A stretch of 64,000 nt of DNA, taken from NCBI GenBank assembly GCA_963970005.1, contig CAXAMN010006668.1:1434940-1498939 (forward strand), read 5' to 3'. Numbering within the stretch: the first letter of the stretch is position 1; each line of letters opens with the position of its first letter. Positions 9,699 to 22,168 of the stretch are shown here, piece after piece. The notes under the pieces are model-generated. The model saw only the letters and a list, made by a program, of their open reading frames with translations, did not search any database and was not told the DNA's origin. Source of the stretch: Durusdinium trenchii (lineage: Eukaryota > Sar > Dinophyceae > Suessiales > Symbiodiniaceae). The translations under genes and the position numbers were made by a program.

Positions 9699-9886
9699 TG
9701 AAGGATACCCATTCCCCTGTCGATGTCACAAAGGAATTTGCACTGCCCCAGGTGGTGGAAGCCTTGTCAATGGAAGTCATGAGTCATTACACTTTTGCCG
9801 GCAAGATTGAACACCTCAAAGTTAGTGTCAACGAGCCAAGTTTTAAGGCATTTCAGACCTTCACAGGCTCCAACGTCCCATCATGT
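9699..9886 (+). CDS. Exon-like segment, unknown gene
   Basis: An open frame of natural composition reads KDTHSPVDVTKEFALPQVVE, then MSHYTFAGKIEHLKVSVNEP and FKAFQTFTG, after which a GC-type donor (acag|gctcc) is possible. No family is recognised. Confidence 0.35.
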
Positions 9887-10403
9887 GTGCATTAAAAACG
9901 GAGACCACCCAGGCTACGACCCTTCTGGAAGAAGGGACAATAGATGAAAACAGAAAGTTTCATGAAGAGCGTGACCACCCCCCAACATCCTCCAGCCTTC
10001 CAGCTCAGGAGCTGTGCCTCCAGCACTTGCTAGTGCCTTCGGTACCTTACCGAGGCGCAGGCGAGGGAGTTTCATTGGCGTTCGGTTCTGTGGACACCGG
10101 TGTAGAAGCGGCGGAGCAGGAGGGCGACGAATTTGGACGGTCCAGCTGTCACTGTTTAGGATGGGATAGGATATGATATAGATTTCTTGAGCTGACCTTC
10201 TCCAAGACCATTGCCTTTTGCTTTCACTCAGCCATGGACATCATCCAAAAACTCCGAAAAATCGCCAGTTCTTTGTTTGGCAAAATGAACTCCCGAACTA
10301 AAGCCAAGTTGAAGGCCTCAGGCTGCAACCTGCAGATCAACCCAACGCCCTAGACCACGCCGCGCCGCACCAACCATTCTTCACTCCAACACGAGACGCT
10401 CAG

Positions 10404-10531
10404 TGTCCGCGGTGCCCCCTGCGCGAAACGCTCCACCGATGCCAGTCTTCGGACGCTTCTGGGAGCTCGTGGCGGAGCTGCCCAGCTTGCGGACCTTGGA
10501 GCTGCCGGACCTCATCTGCACAGCAGGCTGA
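10404..10531 (+). CDS. 3'-terminal exon-like segment, unknown gene
   Basis: After a gctcag acceptor a GC-rich frame runs to TGA at 529-531 of that kilobase. It reads VFGRFWELVAELPSLRTLEL, then PDLICTAG, with nearly all third positions G or C. The LPSLRTLELPD segment resembles a leucine-rich repeat but one unit is too little to assign. A second short frame with ATG at about 10233 (MDIIQKLRKIASSLFGKMNS) just upstream is also plausible. Confidence 0.4.
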
Positions 10532-11976
10532 GAACGGACGGAAGGGCCCGGAGGCCAGACCAGAGTTTCCAGGAAGACGAGGGAAATATGGAAGAATTAT
10601 GGAAGAATGAAGCCAATCAAATCGGTGTGCCATATGTGCCCATGTCATGTGCAGTGATGCTGAAGAACCTGGAATCTGAAGTGGACGAGGATGACGAAGT
10701 TTCCCTTTCTCAGGCATCCCAATCTGCTGTTGTCTATCATTTCTGCCATTGATTTGACATGTCCCAAGTGGGGCTCTTAAGAAGGGCAACCCTAGGAGGA
10801 ATAGAGAGCCAATCCATTTGGGGGACGTCTCTCTCTCTCTCTCGGCTAGCCCGGCTAGCCTAGCCCTGGTTGATTCATAGCCTCATAGCTGAATCCAAGC
10901 TACAAGCACCCTGGTTTCTTCATGAACGTTGTATAGGTATGTATAATGGTCATTGAGTATTTTCTTTCGGCCTCTGGGCATTCGTTGGGCAAAGTTCATC
11001 GCACCTCCACAGCTGTCAGTTCGCCCACAGCTTCAGGTGGTTCGGAGACCTTCGCCTCTCAACTCTCCAAGCACCTTGGGACAAGCCTTTTGCGCTTGCG
11101 GCTCCACCGCGCAGTGCCGCTTGGGCACGGCAAGGCGTTGAGCCGAGGATCCCACGGGTTGAGATGGGTTGAGGGGATCGACAGGTCGAGCCTGTCGAAG
11201 TTTTCATGTGTTTGGCTGTTTGAGGATGTTTGACCTCCAAGGATGGTTTCTACTTCCTCCAGCAGCTCCAGAGACTTAGGACTAATTGTTCAACATCCAT
11301 TTGATCGTGCACCCCCGTACCGTCTCAGATCATCCTGTGGTTTTTGCCCTGGGCCACCGGGCCCGCGCCCGCGGTGCCTCTCTGTGCCTCTCTGCTGGGC
11401 CGAGGCTCTTGGAGTGCCGCTCCCGTGAGTCCGTCGCTGAGGCGGTCGCTGCGCAGACGCGCTGCTGGCAGGCGCAGACGCGCGCGAGGACGGAGATGGG
11501 GGGAGGGCACCAGCGTGTTCACCTCTTCTGTTTGAAAGGTGCCTCCCGTTGGAGCGGAAAAAAGGACCTCAAAGATAGAGTGCGTTCACTCACAGCACAG
11601 TCGACTATCGCTCCTACGTTGATGCATCCAGGGATCTGAGCATCTTCAGCTGTTCTTTTTCACCGAAGGATATGGGACACGAAGAGCAAAGAGTTTGCCA
11701 GCGTTCCCAACTGAGCGTCTTTTTTGGCGCACGAAGCACTACCCGGCATCAGTCTGCTTGGGAACTAGGCTGATTGCAGTCCATGCTTGGTCGGTTGATG
11801 TCAAGTGATTTAGTTCAGGGTTTGTCAGCACATCATCTCAATCTCTCCAATCATACCACTTGAGCAAGTTCTTACAAGTCTCAATTCTTTCTTGAAATCC
11901 TCCACTCGCGAATCACCCTCTCTTTTTTCCAGCTCCCTTTCCATCCTCCATCCCACCTCCCACCTCCCGCGTTGCC

Positions 11977-12171
11977 GTGATCGCGCACCGTCCCGATGAG
12001 CGATCCACCGTCCAGGTCATCGCGCGCCGCCTGGGCGAGATGAGACTCAAAGAAGTGGACATCACAGGCGACGCAGCGACCCCGATCGATCCGAAGCGGT
12101 CCGACGGCGGGACCTCGACGGTGGCCCTCTCTGGGTTTTCGGACTTGGGGGGGGGGGCCCCAAAGAAGGCT
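11977..12171 (+). CDS. Protein-kinase C-terminal exon (partial gene)
   Basis: The frame reads VIAHRPDERSTVQVIARRLG then EMRLKEVDITGD. HRPDERSTVQVIARRL matches the last subdomain (XI) of Ser/Thr kinases, where a conserved Arg in ...P..RP(S/T).. anchors the C-lobe helix. A Ser/Pro/Gly-rich tail follows to a possible GC donor (aagaag|gctgaag, about 12171). The frame stays open to a stop at 12268-12270. Catalytic-loop and ATP-binding exons were not found in the window upstream, so this is either a fragment or a gene whose other exons I failed to see. Confidence 0.45.
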
Positions 12172-13095
12172 GAAGTTTATTCAGAAAGCCAGCAGGATCT
12201 TTCTTTCCATCACGCGCTGAAGGAGACGGCAGAGGCATGTGGGTCACAACTTGACTTCAACGTAATTTAAATATTTTTACTGTTAGCTCATATTTTAACG
12301 TGGCCAGATGCAGGATGTTCGATTTAGGCAAATCATACCCTCTGAAAATGCTACTGGTGAAAGGTGCCGTCAAACACCTAGTTCAACGACCACACTTTGA
12401 AGGAACGCGCGCTCACTCAAGGGGCCTCTTTGGTAGGGGCTGCACCAGTTTTGTGCCAGCCCCACTGCTGGATCTGGCTCTGATTGGCTTGCGTCAGGCC
12501 CTGGCAGTTGCTGGTGACGTGGTGCACTTGGCCACCCTTACTCAGACTTCGCGGGGTATTGGCTTCCTTTCCAACTCATTTGTTGAACTTCTTCCCGCTT
12601 GTCACGCATCTTTTTGAAGTCATTCTCGAGCTCCTTCACCTTGTCATATAGGAACCCATTTGATCTCATTCACCTCTATCAATTTCTCAAGTTCTTGATC
12701 TCTATCGTGGACTTCACAGTGCTCACCCCATTCCAATCACAAGCCGCTGTCTTATGTTCTTTGTCTGAAGGATGCCACAGGCTTGTTCTTTGGCTGGCGC
12801 TTAGCTCCTGTTTGGGTCTCCATTGATCTGGTAGAAGAGCTCGGATGTGAAGTTGTTTTTGTAGAAATGCTTTGCTGATCTCTGCTGGGAAGTACTGGGT
12901 TGTTGAATTAAGTCGTATATATAGTATATATAGTCGTATCATATTTTTTTGGTCGTATTTTTTGAGCGTCTGCCTTGCGGTGGGGCATGTTTTGCTTTTG
13001 ATTTGTTGATGATCTTGTGACATGTTTTTGTTGGCTTCTTGACTTGTGTCAGCGTCCCAGCTTGTGTTCTGAGTTTGGGCCATTTCTGGTGTATT

Positions 13096-13340
13096 CTATG
13101 CTCGTTGAGACATTCGTTGTTTTTTCCTTGAGCATTTTGCTTTGACAGTTTTCTTTTGTTCAGGGGGTCTCGGTCGCCCTGTTTGGTCGCTCGGACGTTC
13201 ACTCTCTTTAGATGCCAATACAGCTGTTTTGGAAGCATCGATCCTTATTGGTTTGACCATCTGACGGCCTGTCGTCTCTCTTTCATTGACGATTGGTGCT
13301 GAGTCCAAGGTTGGATCTCGTCCACCTGCATCAGCTGAAA
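13096..13340 (-). CDS. Basic exon-like ORF, minus strand, unknown
   Basis: The minus-strand frame reads DSAPIVNERETTGRQMVKPI, then SKESERPSDQTGRPRPPEQK and KKTVKAKCSRKKQRMSQRA to a stop. The composition is natural and lysine/arginine-rich. A second basic frame (13238-12939) overlaps it. Function unknown. Confidence 0.3.
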
Positions 13341-13772
13341 GTCATGTCGAAGACAGCCCGCACTATGCACGAGCAGAATCTCCATGTCCTGACTAACCTT
13401 TTACGCCTGTACGCACTTATTTGCACAAGATGCAACCACAAGTGCAACCACATTAATCACCTGCCGCATAAAGCCTAGCCGTATTCGTTATTTTTTTGCT
13501 ACGCGGAAACGATGTATCGATGACCCACACGGGAGCACTAGGCGCCTGGCGCCCCATTGCACCTGAGCACTTGCGCCCATGGCCGCCTGGGCGAGCAACA
13601 AACGTTGAGCAAGTTGGCACAGCGGAGAATGGCATTGGAGAGGACAGTGAGGACAGCCGTTGTTGATCGTTGCATGGGGAGGTGTTACATGCAGTGCTTC
13701 GTGACGTTTGCTGAAACCTGAGGTCGTCGACCAGACCATACTTGGAGGATTCACCATGATCTAAGTCTTCGA

Positions 13773-14261
13773 CTAGATCACTCGCCAACCCCGTCGACAC
13801 AGAAACAGACACACACACACACAAATCCATTTTCTTCTGCACTTTGCCCGCCGTTTCTCGGTGGGTTGGCGCGCCGACACATCTTCGCTGCTGCGCAGGA
13901 GCTGCTGTTGTGCGAAGAAGACTTGTTGCAACTCTTTGAGACCTGGTGTGAAGCCATGAGCCACCTGGCAGACATGGGGTGACATGGGGATGTGAGAGGT
14001 AGAAGCCGCCACACAGCTGCCTTCAAGATTCAGTTTGCCGTTTCTTTTCCCGTGAAACAGTTTGGCCAAGATCATTGGAGGCATCAAAGAGACCTTCCGG
14101 ACCCACTGCAAGGGATGCCCCTTCTTGTGCATCCAGCACCAGTTTGAGGATGTTTGCTCCTTTGATACTTGCGATTCTTTTTCCCGGGATGATTGACTGC
14201 CACTGCTTCTTGGACTCGAGGCGAGATTAACCGCTGCTTCCCGCCGGGGGTCGTTCTTCAT
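13773..14261 (-). CDS. 162-codon minus-strand ORF, uncertain
   Basis: The middle of the frame (LMPPMILAKLFHGKRNGKLN, then CQVAHGFTPGLKELQQVFFA) looks protein-like. The 3' part runs into an (AC)n microsatellite at about 13803-13821 and becomes Cys/Val repeats, which is not credible coding. It may be a real exon of about 300 bp that ends before the microsatellite. Confidence 0.25.
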   Translation of the reverse strand: MKNDPRREAAVNLASSPRSSGSQSSREKESQVSKEQTSSNWCWMHKKGHPLQWVRKVSLMPPMILAKLFHGKRNGKLNLEGSCVAASTSHIPMSPHVCQVAHGFTPGLKELQQVFFAQQQLLRSSEDVSARQPTEKRRAKCRRKWICVCVCLFLCRRGWRVI

Positions 14262-15639
14262 GAAGATTGGGCTGAAGAAATCAGGAGCCGAAGCGTGGGT
14301 GGGCGAAGGGTGGGCGATGACGGTACATCTCCATGTTCTTCCCCGTCCGATGGGCCTTTTCTAAGTACTTTGGCATGCAAATGGCGTAAGCCCAAGGTCC
14401 AAACCTATGGCGTTTAACATGGCGTGACATGGCCTCCGGCGCATGAGGTGAATCAAGGTTACAACTCCACCTGACTGCTGTGAGGGTGTGGGGCCTGGGC
14501 AGGTGGAATCCTGGAATCCACAGCTAACTCTTGTCTCTGCCGAACGGTCCCAGGATGGCCAAAGCGCGCTTGATGCCGGAGGAAAAGGATTCGATTTGGT
14601 GCCGGCACGAGCTCTACTGGCCTCTACTAGGATCAATCGACCCTCTGATATGGGAGGTTCACGATTGTTTGACATCGGGAAAATTCTGGAAACAAAATAC
14701 AGCTAAGATACACCTTGTCAAAGGTCTTTCAACATATCGAAAAGGAAACCTCTCCCTTCCCCGATACCATCGAGACTGGGACACGTTGTTGAGACTTGGC
14801 CCCATACCCAACGACGAAAAGCAAGAAGACACACACCCCGCGGCGTTTTCGTGAAGTTTTCGTGAAAACGCAGCCTGGCGTGAATGACGAGCAGTCTTTT
14901 TCGCACCGTATCACGTCGGTGTTGAGGTGCCAAAATGTCTTATCCTCCTTCCTGGAGATTGGCTACGACCCTGACCGTCCCCCAGAGCTTCCAAAGGCGG
15001 GGCGAATGGCACACCCCCGGTAGCCCCGCCTCGAACGAACGCGAGCGGAACTTTTTCCGCGAGGGTGGGAGCCGCATGGTGCTCGGAGGGAAGCTCACAT
15101 GGTGCTCGGCAGAGATGAGAGCATGGGCAGCATGGGTCATGAAGTTTGGCATAGAGTCATGGAGTGAAGCATAGGTGGAGATCCAAGACAAGACAGGAAT
15201 GCCGTAATTTCAGGCTGTGTCTTCTAAGTTACTCACATTCTGAGCAGTGAGTGTTGAATGTGCTATAAACCAGATCTCACGGCCACTTCTATCCCAATCA
15301 ACCAAGAAGTAGTGACCCTATATATGTCCCATTCTATCGCACTCCTTAACCACAGCTCCCGCTCGCCTCCATACCAGAACCCCAAAGAGTTGTTTGGGCC
15401 CCAAAAGGTCGAAAAACACTCCAAGCGCCTGTAAGAGCAGTCAGTGTTTCTTGATGTTTCTTTTGGGGGGTGGCTCAAAGGAGAGGTTTAATCTGAAGTT
15501 TTGCTGGTTGGGTGGCTCAACATTTTTTTCGAAGGTCTTGTGAAAGGCCATTGGCTCTTTGTACAAACAGGATCTGTTCCACTAAAAGCTATTGCCCGAG
15601 ACGGATGCTTGTTCTGAGACCCGCATAGGACACCTCCCA

Positions 15640-15812
15640 AGCAGGTCTGAGGAACACACGAGTGCCGCAACATGTCCTGTGAAGAATCGGATCGGAGTAA
15701 ACCACGAGTGCCGGGAGCGTAGGAACGACAGCGTTGGAGATAGATGACCACACCTCGGCCGACTCCAAGTTCTTCGCCACTTTCGCGACGAACGGAGCGA
15801 TCGGACGCGACG
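15640..15812 (-). CDS. Exon-like segment interrupted by a dispersed repeat, minus strand
   Basis: The minus-strand frame reads SRPIAPFVAKVAKNLESAEV, WSSISNAVVPTLPALVVYSD, then RVFLRPAWE, with good third-position G/C. Its 5' end (27 bp, 15786-15812) is repeated exactly at 15952-15978 on the other side of a CTACTAG-type repeat. The repeat therefore appears to have split or duplicated the coding edge. Family not recognised. Confidence 0.4.
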
Positions 15813-15814
15813 AC

Positions 15815-15938
15815 GGTAGGGGCTCCTGGCTGTACTACTATAGGAACACAAGGACGCTACTAGGAAGAAGAAGCTACATGAAGCTACTACTGTAGGGGCT
15901 CCTGGCATCGCTCTAGGAGCAAGGACGCTACGAACGTA
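15815..15938 (+). repeat. CTACTAG dispersed repeat, site 1
   Basis: Built from units like GGACGCTACTAGGAGCAAG, AAGCTACTAGG and GGGGCTCCTGGC. The same units recur at 21274-21368, 24657-24765, 34946-35043, 37451-37538 and 39918-40032, in both orientations. This copy is flanked by an exact 27-bp direct repeat (15786-15812 / 15952-15978). Confidence 0.75.
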
Positions 15939-17164
15939 GCTCTGGGCATTACGACGAACGGAGCGATCGGACGCGACGGCGGCTTAGTCCAGCAAGGCCC
16001 AACGTCGACGCGTCACCGGTGACCTGAACGCGGTGACCGGCCGCTGTGCGCACAGGCGCCACCGGTGACCTCACCGCGCAGCCGTGCCTCCATTGGGGGT
16101 TCGGGGCTCCGGTGGGGCGATGAGTGACCAGCACTGGGAGCCTGGCGATGGCATTGATCTCGATGAATTGTCCAATGAAGGGAATACTTTGAGTTTCAAT
16201 TGAGGGCCTATAGTCACTAGTCCAAAAATATAGTATGCTGTAGTCAATCAGCTGTTGACATCTCGTTTTGCCATTTAGAGTCGCAGTCTGTGTTGCTCAA
16301 GAGAGAAAAGCATATTATATAGGTGAGCTTCCGTCGTACCTCTACAGAGACGTTTCCTTAGATTTCCTTGCTCCGACGCAAGACCCTCCTCTCCTTGAGC
16401 TCCTTGAGCTCGCTCAGGTGGCCGAAGCTCCCTGCCAGTGCCAGGCGGAGAAAGAGCGGTTTTGTCGCCGGAGACATGGAACATTTTTCGCGATGTTCGA
16501 ACCTTTTCGTTCTGGTCTCCTTTCCATCCCTTTCCACAATAGAGAGAAACACACCTCATAGAAACAACATGAAAGAACAACTCGTGAAGCAACTCATGAA
16601 ACCAATTTGGAAGTTTGGGAGTGCACTCAGCTAAGCAAGTCACGGTCAGATAGCGAGGACCTAAGCAGGCTGCAGGGTTGCAGCCAGTCCTCTCGACGTT
16701 TTTCCCACCACCGTGTTGTTTTCGTGGAATACTGGTTTCCCAGCAATGAAAGTGCCTTCCTTGCCTTGCTATGCCTTGCTTGGAGGGGCACCCATCTGGT
16801 GGAAGGGAGTTGCATGGAGTTGCATGATGTTGAAGTAGGCGCACGTGCCGAACTTCGTTGAAGAGCACTGCGACCATTGGAGAAGAAGTTGTTAGTCGCC
16901 TTTGAGACATGCACTAGTCGACAGTCTATCCACCAACCCTGTGCAGGATCAAACGTGTCATTGAAATATATGCTCCTAAAGTCTCTCAAGTGTTCCCAAC
17001 CCATGGCACGGATCAATCAAAGAATCGTGGCCATGATTATTTTTAGTAAACCGATCCTTACGGAGCCCCACATACGCGTCCGCGTTCCTTCTGACAAGGT
17101 ATTTGGATGCCTAGGGCCTAGGGTATATGTTCCACAAATAGAAGAAGTCGGTAATATATGATAT

Positions 17165-18235
17165 ACGTATAGGTTCGATAAATGAATAAATAAATAAATA
17201 TATATATATATATATATTTGGTTCCATTTTTTTGGAAGAAATCACATTTGCCTGTCTTCCAACGACTTAGACTCGGATATGCGCAAAACTCTTGTCTTCT
17301 TCCGCACCGAGTCTCCAGCGAATCCCGGCTTCGCTCAGTTGTTCCGGCGACCATCTCCACATGGGTCACTGGACGAAACACAAAAGGAGAAGCCGATGCC
17401 GAATCGGCTTTTGGGGGCGTGGCCGATTGATGATCTTGTGGTTTCATGTGCCAAAACAGTCAGGGAGGTCATGACGCCACCGTTTATCCCTTTAAGTTTT
17501 TTCTTTGTGTTATTTTTTTAAGGGGGAAAGACCATGGACATGTTGTGCAGCTTGGGGCATTTCTGACATGGGCCATGGGTGGTGCCCCGCATAATTTGGG
17601 GATTGCAACGCATGGGATTGCGACCACAAGAGCACGTTTCCCCCGTGCGTTTCAGACCCACATCATCCAGATACAAGGGTGCATGTCTACAAGGGTACAT
17701 CTACAAAAAGCCATGTGGGCTCAGTTAGACACTCTTGCTGATAGATTTACAAAAAGGGGATGCACTAACACTGCTCGGATGATCGGCCCACTTGGCAAGC
17801 TCGGCAAGTGGGGAGATCGCTTTTTCTTACACCAACTCTACAAACGAATCTGAGATGAGAGGTGTCTCTCTCTGTCTCTACATATATATATATATGTTCA
17901 TATTTTATACACCATGAGATAGGAACTCATTCAGATGGCCCTATAGAGTTGTTCTACTGATCCGTCGAAGGTTCACATGACACACCAGGCTGCCTCGTTT
18001 CTGTTAGCAACAGAGAACCACTTAGGGTGAGGGGGAATGCATCGATTGCATAATATTGCATATATATGATTACGAATTATATACTGTATATTACTTAAAA
18101 ACATATATATGATACTGTATGAATAATATATACTGTATGATATACGGTATATACTGTATAACTACTACATCATTGTCCGAGGGCTTGGAAACTCCAAGCC
18201 TCCAGAATTGGCCTCATTGTGAAGTCACATGAGCC
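17165..18235. other. AT-rich stretch, no gene supported
   Basis: Contains (TA)n at about 17195-17217, another at 17881-17897, and an ATATACTGTAT / ATGATACTGTAT repeat cluster at 18055-18165. Plus-strand frames here (such as the 135-codon ORF at 17446) lack convincing splice context. Confidence 0.4.
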
Positions 18236-18255
18236 TCATTGGAGAAAAGGCGTAG

Positions 18256-18990
18256 AAAGAGGAGTTGGAAATTAATTCCTCCGGGTTTAATTCTTTAGGT
18301 ACTAGGTCTTCCACAGGTATCTGTTTGTATCATGCTGGCTTAATTCTTTCCATTGCCACCTACTAAAAAAGACTTATCTGGGAAGTTAATTTGCCAGTCA
18401 CACCATGCTAGTGGATGCTAGTGGCAGAACCTGGTTTGGAAGGAATTAAACGGGGAGTTAATCTTTCCTTAAGGCAACAAAGGAAAGAAGCAACGGCTAG
18501 CCCTCCTTGAGGCAACAATGGAAACAAACAAAGGCTAGACCAGAACCTGGTTTGGAAGGAATTAAACGGGGAGTTAATTCTTCATTANNNNNNNNNNATA
18601 TATACACGGGGAGTTGATTCTTCCTTAAGGCAACAAAGGAAAGACGAGATTACAATTTCTATTGTGCCATGGACCGGCCTTTTGACGCGGTGCTTCCAGC
18701 GTGACCTGCAAAACAGAACCATGCAGTCCCGCGGCCATGCTTTGAGAAGGACCTCGCACACACCCACACCCACACTAGCACAATTAACTCCAGGTTTAAT
18801 TCTTTTCTAGCACGTCTTCAAGCCAGATTTCTGAAAAGAAACCTTCCAAAAAGAATTAAAACCGAAGTTAATTCCACACATCCCACACCATATCATACAA
18901 TTAACTCCCGATTTAATTCTTCTATGGAGGGACAACAGAAAATCAGCTGCTAAAAAGAATTAATTCCTGATGTAATTCTTTTGAGCTCCT
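18256..18990. repeat. Palindromic AATTAA element array
   Basis: At least eight copies of a near-palindrome of the form GAATTAAAcnGGGAGTTAATT(C) or its complement occur in about 735 bp. Examples are at 18262, 18436, 18560, 18780, 18857, 18899 and 18957. Three longer units share cggggagtta(a/g)t.cttccttaaggcaac (18447, 18567, 18607), with a period of about 116 bp between the first two. The array includes the sequence gap at 18588-18597. Confidence 0.65.
18588..18597. other. Sequence gap (10 N)
   Basis: Ten unknown bases sit inside the tandem part of the AATTAA array, so true length and copy number here are unreliable. Confidence 0.99.
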
Positions 18991-21273
18991 CTTGTTACAC
19001 TCTTCCCTCATCGGAGATCATAGGAGCCTCATTTCAAAAACACCTTGCTACCATCTACTACTGTAATACTACGGTACAATTCTTATTCAAGCAGGTTGAA
19101 TCATATCTTGGAATGGTCATATGTGTAAACATGTTGTTGAAGAAGTCTTTATCATGTGAACGGTCTTCGCCTACTTGGCACACTGTCCAACTTGGCCCTT
19201 CGCCGACTGAGCAGCTGAGGTGAAGAACTTGGTGACGGCCGAAGTGGACCTGGACCGGGGAGACATGGTGGACAAGCTCATCAAGTGCCATTGCGGCGTC
19301 GCCAGGGACTCCATGCAATTTTTCTTTGTTTTGGGGATGCATGAAACAGAGGGACACTTTTTGGGCATGCTTTGTTTGTTTGTTTGTTTGTTTTCAAAGA
19401 ATTACAGTCTTTTGCTTTACTCTGTCTTTTGAAGTAGGCTAGTGGTAAAGACCCGTTTGAAAGTCGACAGCTATTTTGATGTTCATCAGGGCTTTGCTGT
19501 GCTTCGACCAATAGCTATTCATGTCATTCTGTTCCTGAGCAGTGTCCCGTCCTGTTGTGAAACCATTTCAACCGAAGGAAAGAGATCCCAGGAAAAAGAT
19601 GAAAACATTGAAAAGGACTTTTGGTCGACAGGAGCTGTCCACGCAAAACATACCTTTTCACGGGTTGAAACAAATCCAACTAACACCTCCCCAAACCAAA
19701 GACTCTTGACGAACCAATTTTTGGGCGCTTAGCCCCACGTATGCTTGGGATTTGACCTTTGAGAGTTTTGCAGTATACATTTTCTGTTCTCTTTTCGTAT
19801 GTATGAGTCGTGCCTTAGTTGCCTTTTTGGGGTGACAAGTGACCAGAACGGATCAAGGCCCCCCCTGTCTTCCGACGAGCGTTCATTCCCGCAGACGAAC
19901 GGTTCCGCTCGGCGGTTCGGGGGGGGCCGTCCCAAACGGTTGAACTACAAAGAACGAAGCCCCCAGCTCTTCCATCCGCCGCTTCCTCTTGTGGATGGCC
20001 TATCCAACTCCACCATACTCCATGTCCATCTATAAGGCCTATCCATGCCTTATCCAACTCCAGGCCCAGAAACTCTGCGCTGATGTGCCTTAGCAAAGAA
20101 ACTGTGACTACATCACCACAACTTCACCAAAGTTCAGGATACTTCTGCTCGTCACGTTCGCTCGCTTCGATGCTTTCACATCGCTATCTGGAAGGTCACC
20201 CGCTCGAGCCACCCGACACCCAGAAGCCTCATGACTGGTGTAGCAGATCCACTGCTAGCACTCCTTTGGCAACAAAGAAATCACCATGACATTTGCCGTA
20301 GAGCAGCCACGGAGAACGGAACAGTGCCTTGTTCCCATCGTTCCCAAGTCGCCTTGACTCACCACACAGAGCTCCCGCTCGTTGCGACCTCTCCACCATG
20401 CTGTGGCAATCCTCAAGACACACTGGTGCAAAGGGTCTTTGGCCCACGACCTCCCTGCAACCCTAAACATGGCAACTGAAGTTCTTCAAACCAGAGGTTT
20501 TTTGTTGCCATGATAGTCTGATATACTGTAGTTTGGGTGCATGGCCAATTGAAACTAAAGATCTACGATGCATCCGGGCAACTGTTCAGTGGCCAGGTAC
20601 GATGAACAGCGCTTGGCACAGGCGCAGCCCAAATTCACAGAGCGCCAAGAGCCATGTAGGCATGTAAGTCTCGTCAAGTGGGGCCATGTAGCCACTTGAA
20701 GTTCATCGAGGCCGATAAAAACAGGTACTTCCAAGCGTTCTAAAGCCGAAGGACACACACACACACACACAAGGCGCATGAGACGGCTGAAGCCCCTGAA
20801 ACCCATAGGTGTCTCGAAGGCTTCAACATGACTCCGAAAAAACAGAAGCAGTTCTATGACAATGAGATTTGCCCTCAGGGTATTTGCATGAGTTCCTTGT
20901 CTAAGACTGGAGTCCCTAGTGCATGTCACGTGGGCTGGACCAGGAAGTTGGTATCGGCTGTGCATTGAGTGTGGGGACCCAAGCCAAGCATCAAGTAGAC
21001 GGGCATGAACCAATTGCCCTCTAGTCGACAGACAATATCGACCACCTGGGTGTCAACTACCTGGAAGTCGGCTGCCCAAGTGAGTGAGTGTATTTCGATG
21101 TTTGCAAAGATGGATTCCATAGGCAAAGCCGCTGGTCTGATAGGCTTCAATCGTCCTGCAGTGAACGGAGATGTGGACCATGGACCATGGAACGCGAGAG
21201 CGTTAGTATATGGGTGTGTTGTGTATTGGAGTGAACCAGCAATGAGTTTTCCCCAAGACATTGTTTCTTGTTC

Positions 21274-21368
21274 CTAGTAGTAAGGCCAGGAGCCCCGAGT
21301 AGCGTCCTTGCTCCTAGTAGCGATGCCAGGAGCCCCTGGTAGCTTCTTGTTCCTAGTAGTAGTGGTCA
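21274..21368 (-). repeat. CTACTAG dispersed repeat, site 2
   Basis: Reads CTAGTAGTAAGGCCAGGAGC...CTCCTAGTAGCGATGCCAGG; inverse orientation relative to site 1. Confidence 0.75.
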
Positions 21369-21660
21369 GGTGATCTAGAGTAAAATATGGATGAACAGGA
21401 TCTGCAGGAGACGAAACAAAACACTCGTTGAACGCACGTCGTATCCGTGATAAAATCGACATGTGCAGTGGCGATTCTGACATTTCTCTGCGGGGTTTTG
21501 ACATGCTCCTCCACTTCCCACACACCATTTCCAAACAGCACTCGACAACGTCCATGAGGAGCAAAAAGCAAAAGAAGCAAACACATCAACGTCACCCTTT
21601 GTCATGGAAAACGCTCATTTGGATTTTCGTCAGTCTTTCTTGCCATTCTCTCCAACCTTC

Positions 21661-21755
21661 CTAGTAGGTTCGAGGCCATCGCTGTTAGGTTGGAGGCCAT
21701 CGCTCTTAGGTTGGAGGCCATTGCTCTTAGGTTGGAGGCCATTCCTAGTAGGGTG
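21661..21755 (-). repeat. 21-bp tandem repeat (SDGLQP type), site 1
   Basis: Four to five units of GGTTGGAGGCCATCGCTCTTA, bounded by CTAGTAGG at both ends. Because 21 is divisible by three, the minus strand reads ...SNGLQPKSDGLQPNSDGL... without stops. Confidence 0.8.
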
Positions 21756-22168
21756 GACTAGCTTCTGTTTATCCGCTGGGTTACCCACAGCTTCACCCGG
21801 CACAGGAAAATGGTGCAGTTGCTGAGTCCTTGTTCTCCCACGGCAGGCCGGACCCTGGGCTGGCATCTGCATCGACATAGGTAGTGGATCCATGAACCGC
21901 CATGGTGGCGTAGTGGAGATTGGTTCTTTCCAAATATGTTGCTGGCATAGTATATACACCGATCCTTTAAAGCCGATCCTTTTTGGATCCGTAAAGCAGA
22001 AGCAACATTGTTCTTCGCTGCGCTTGAGCCACTTTGAGGTTGCTGTACGCAGCCTGTTGGTAGGAAAAAACAACGCCTTGAAAGGAGGATACAAGCTGAT
22101 CATAAACTTATATAGCTGCTCCAATTTTCATGGACCTTTTGCTGTTTTGGTGCACACAATGACTTGAT

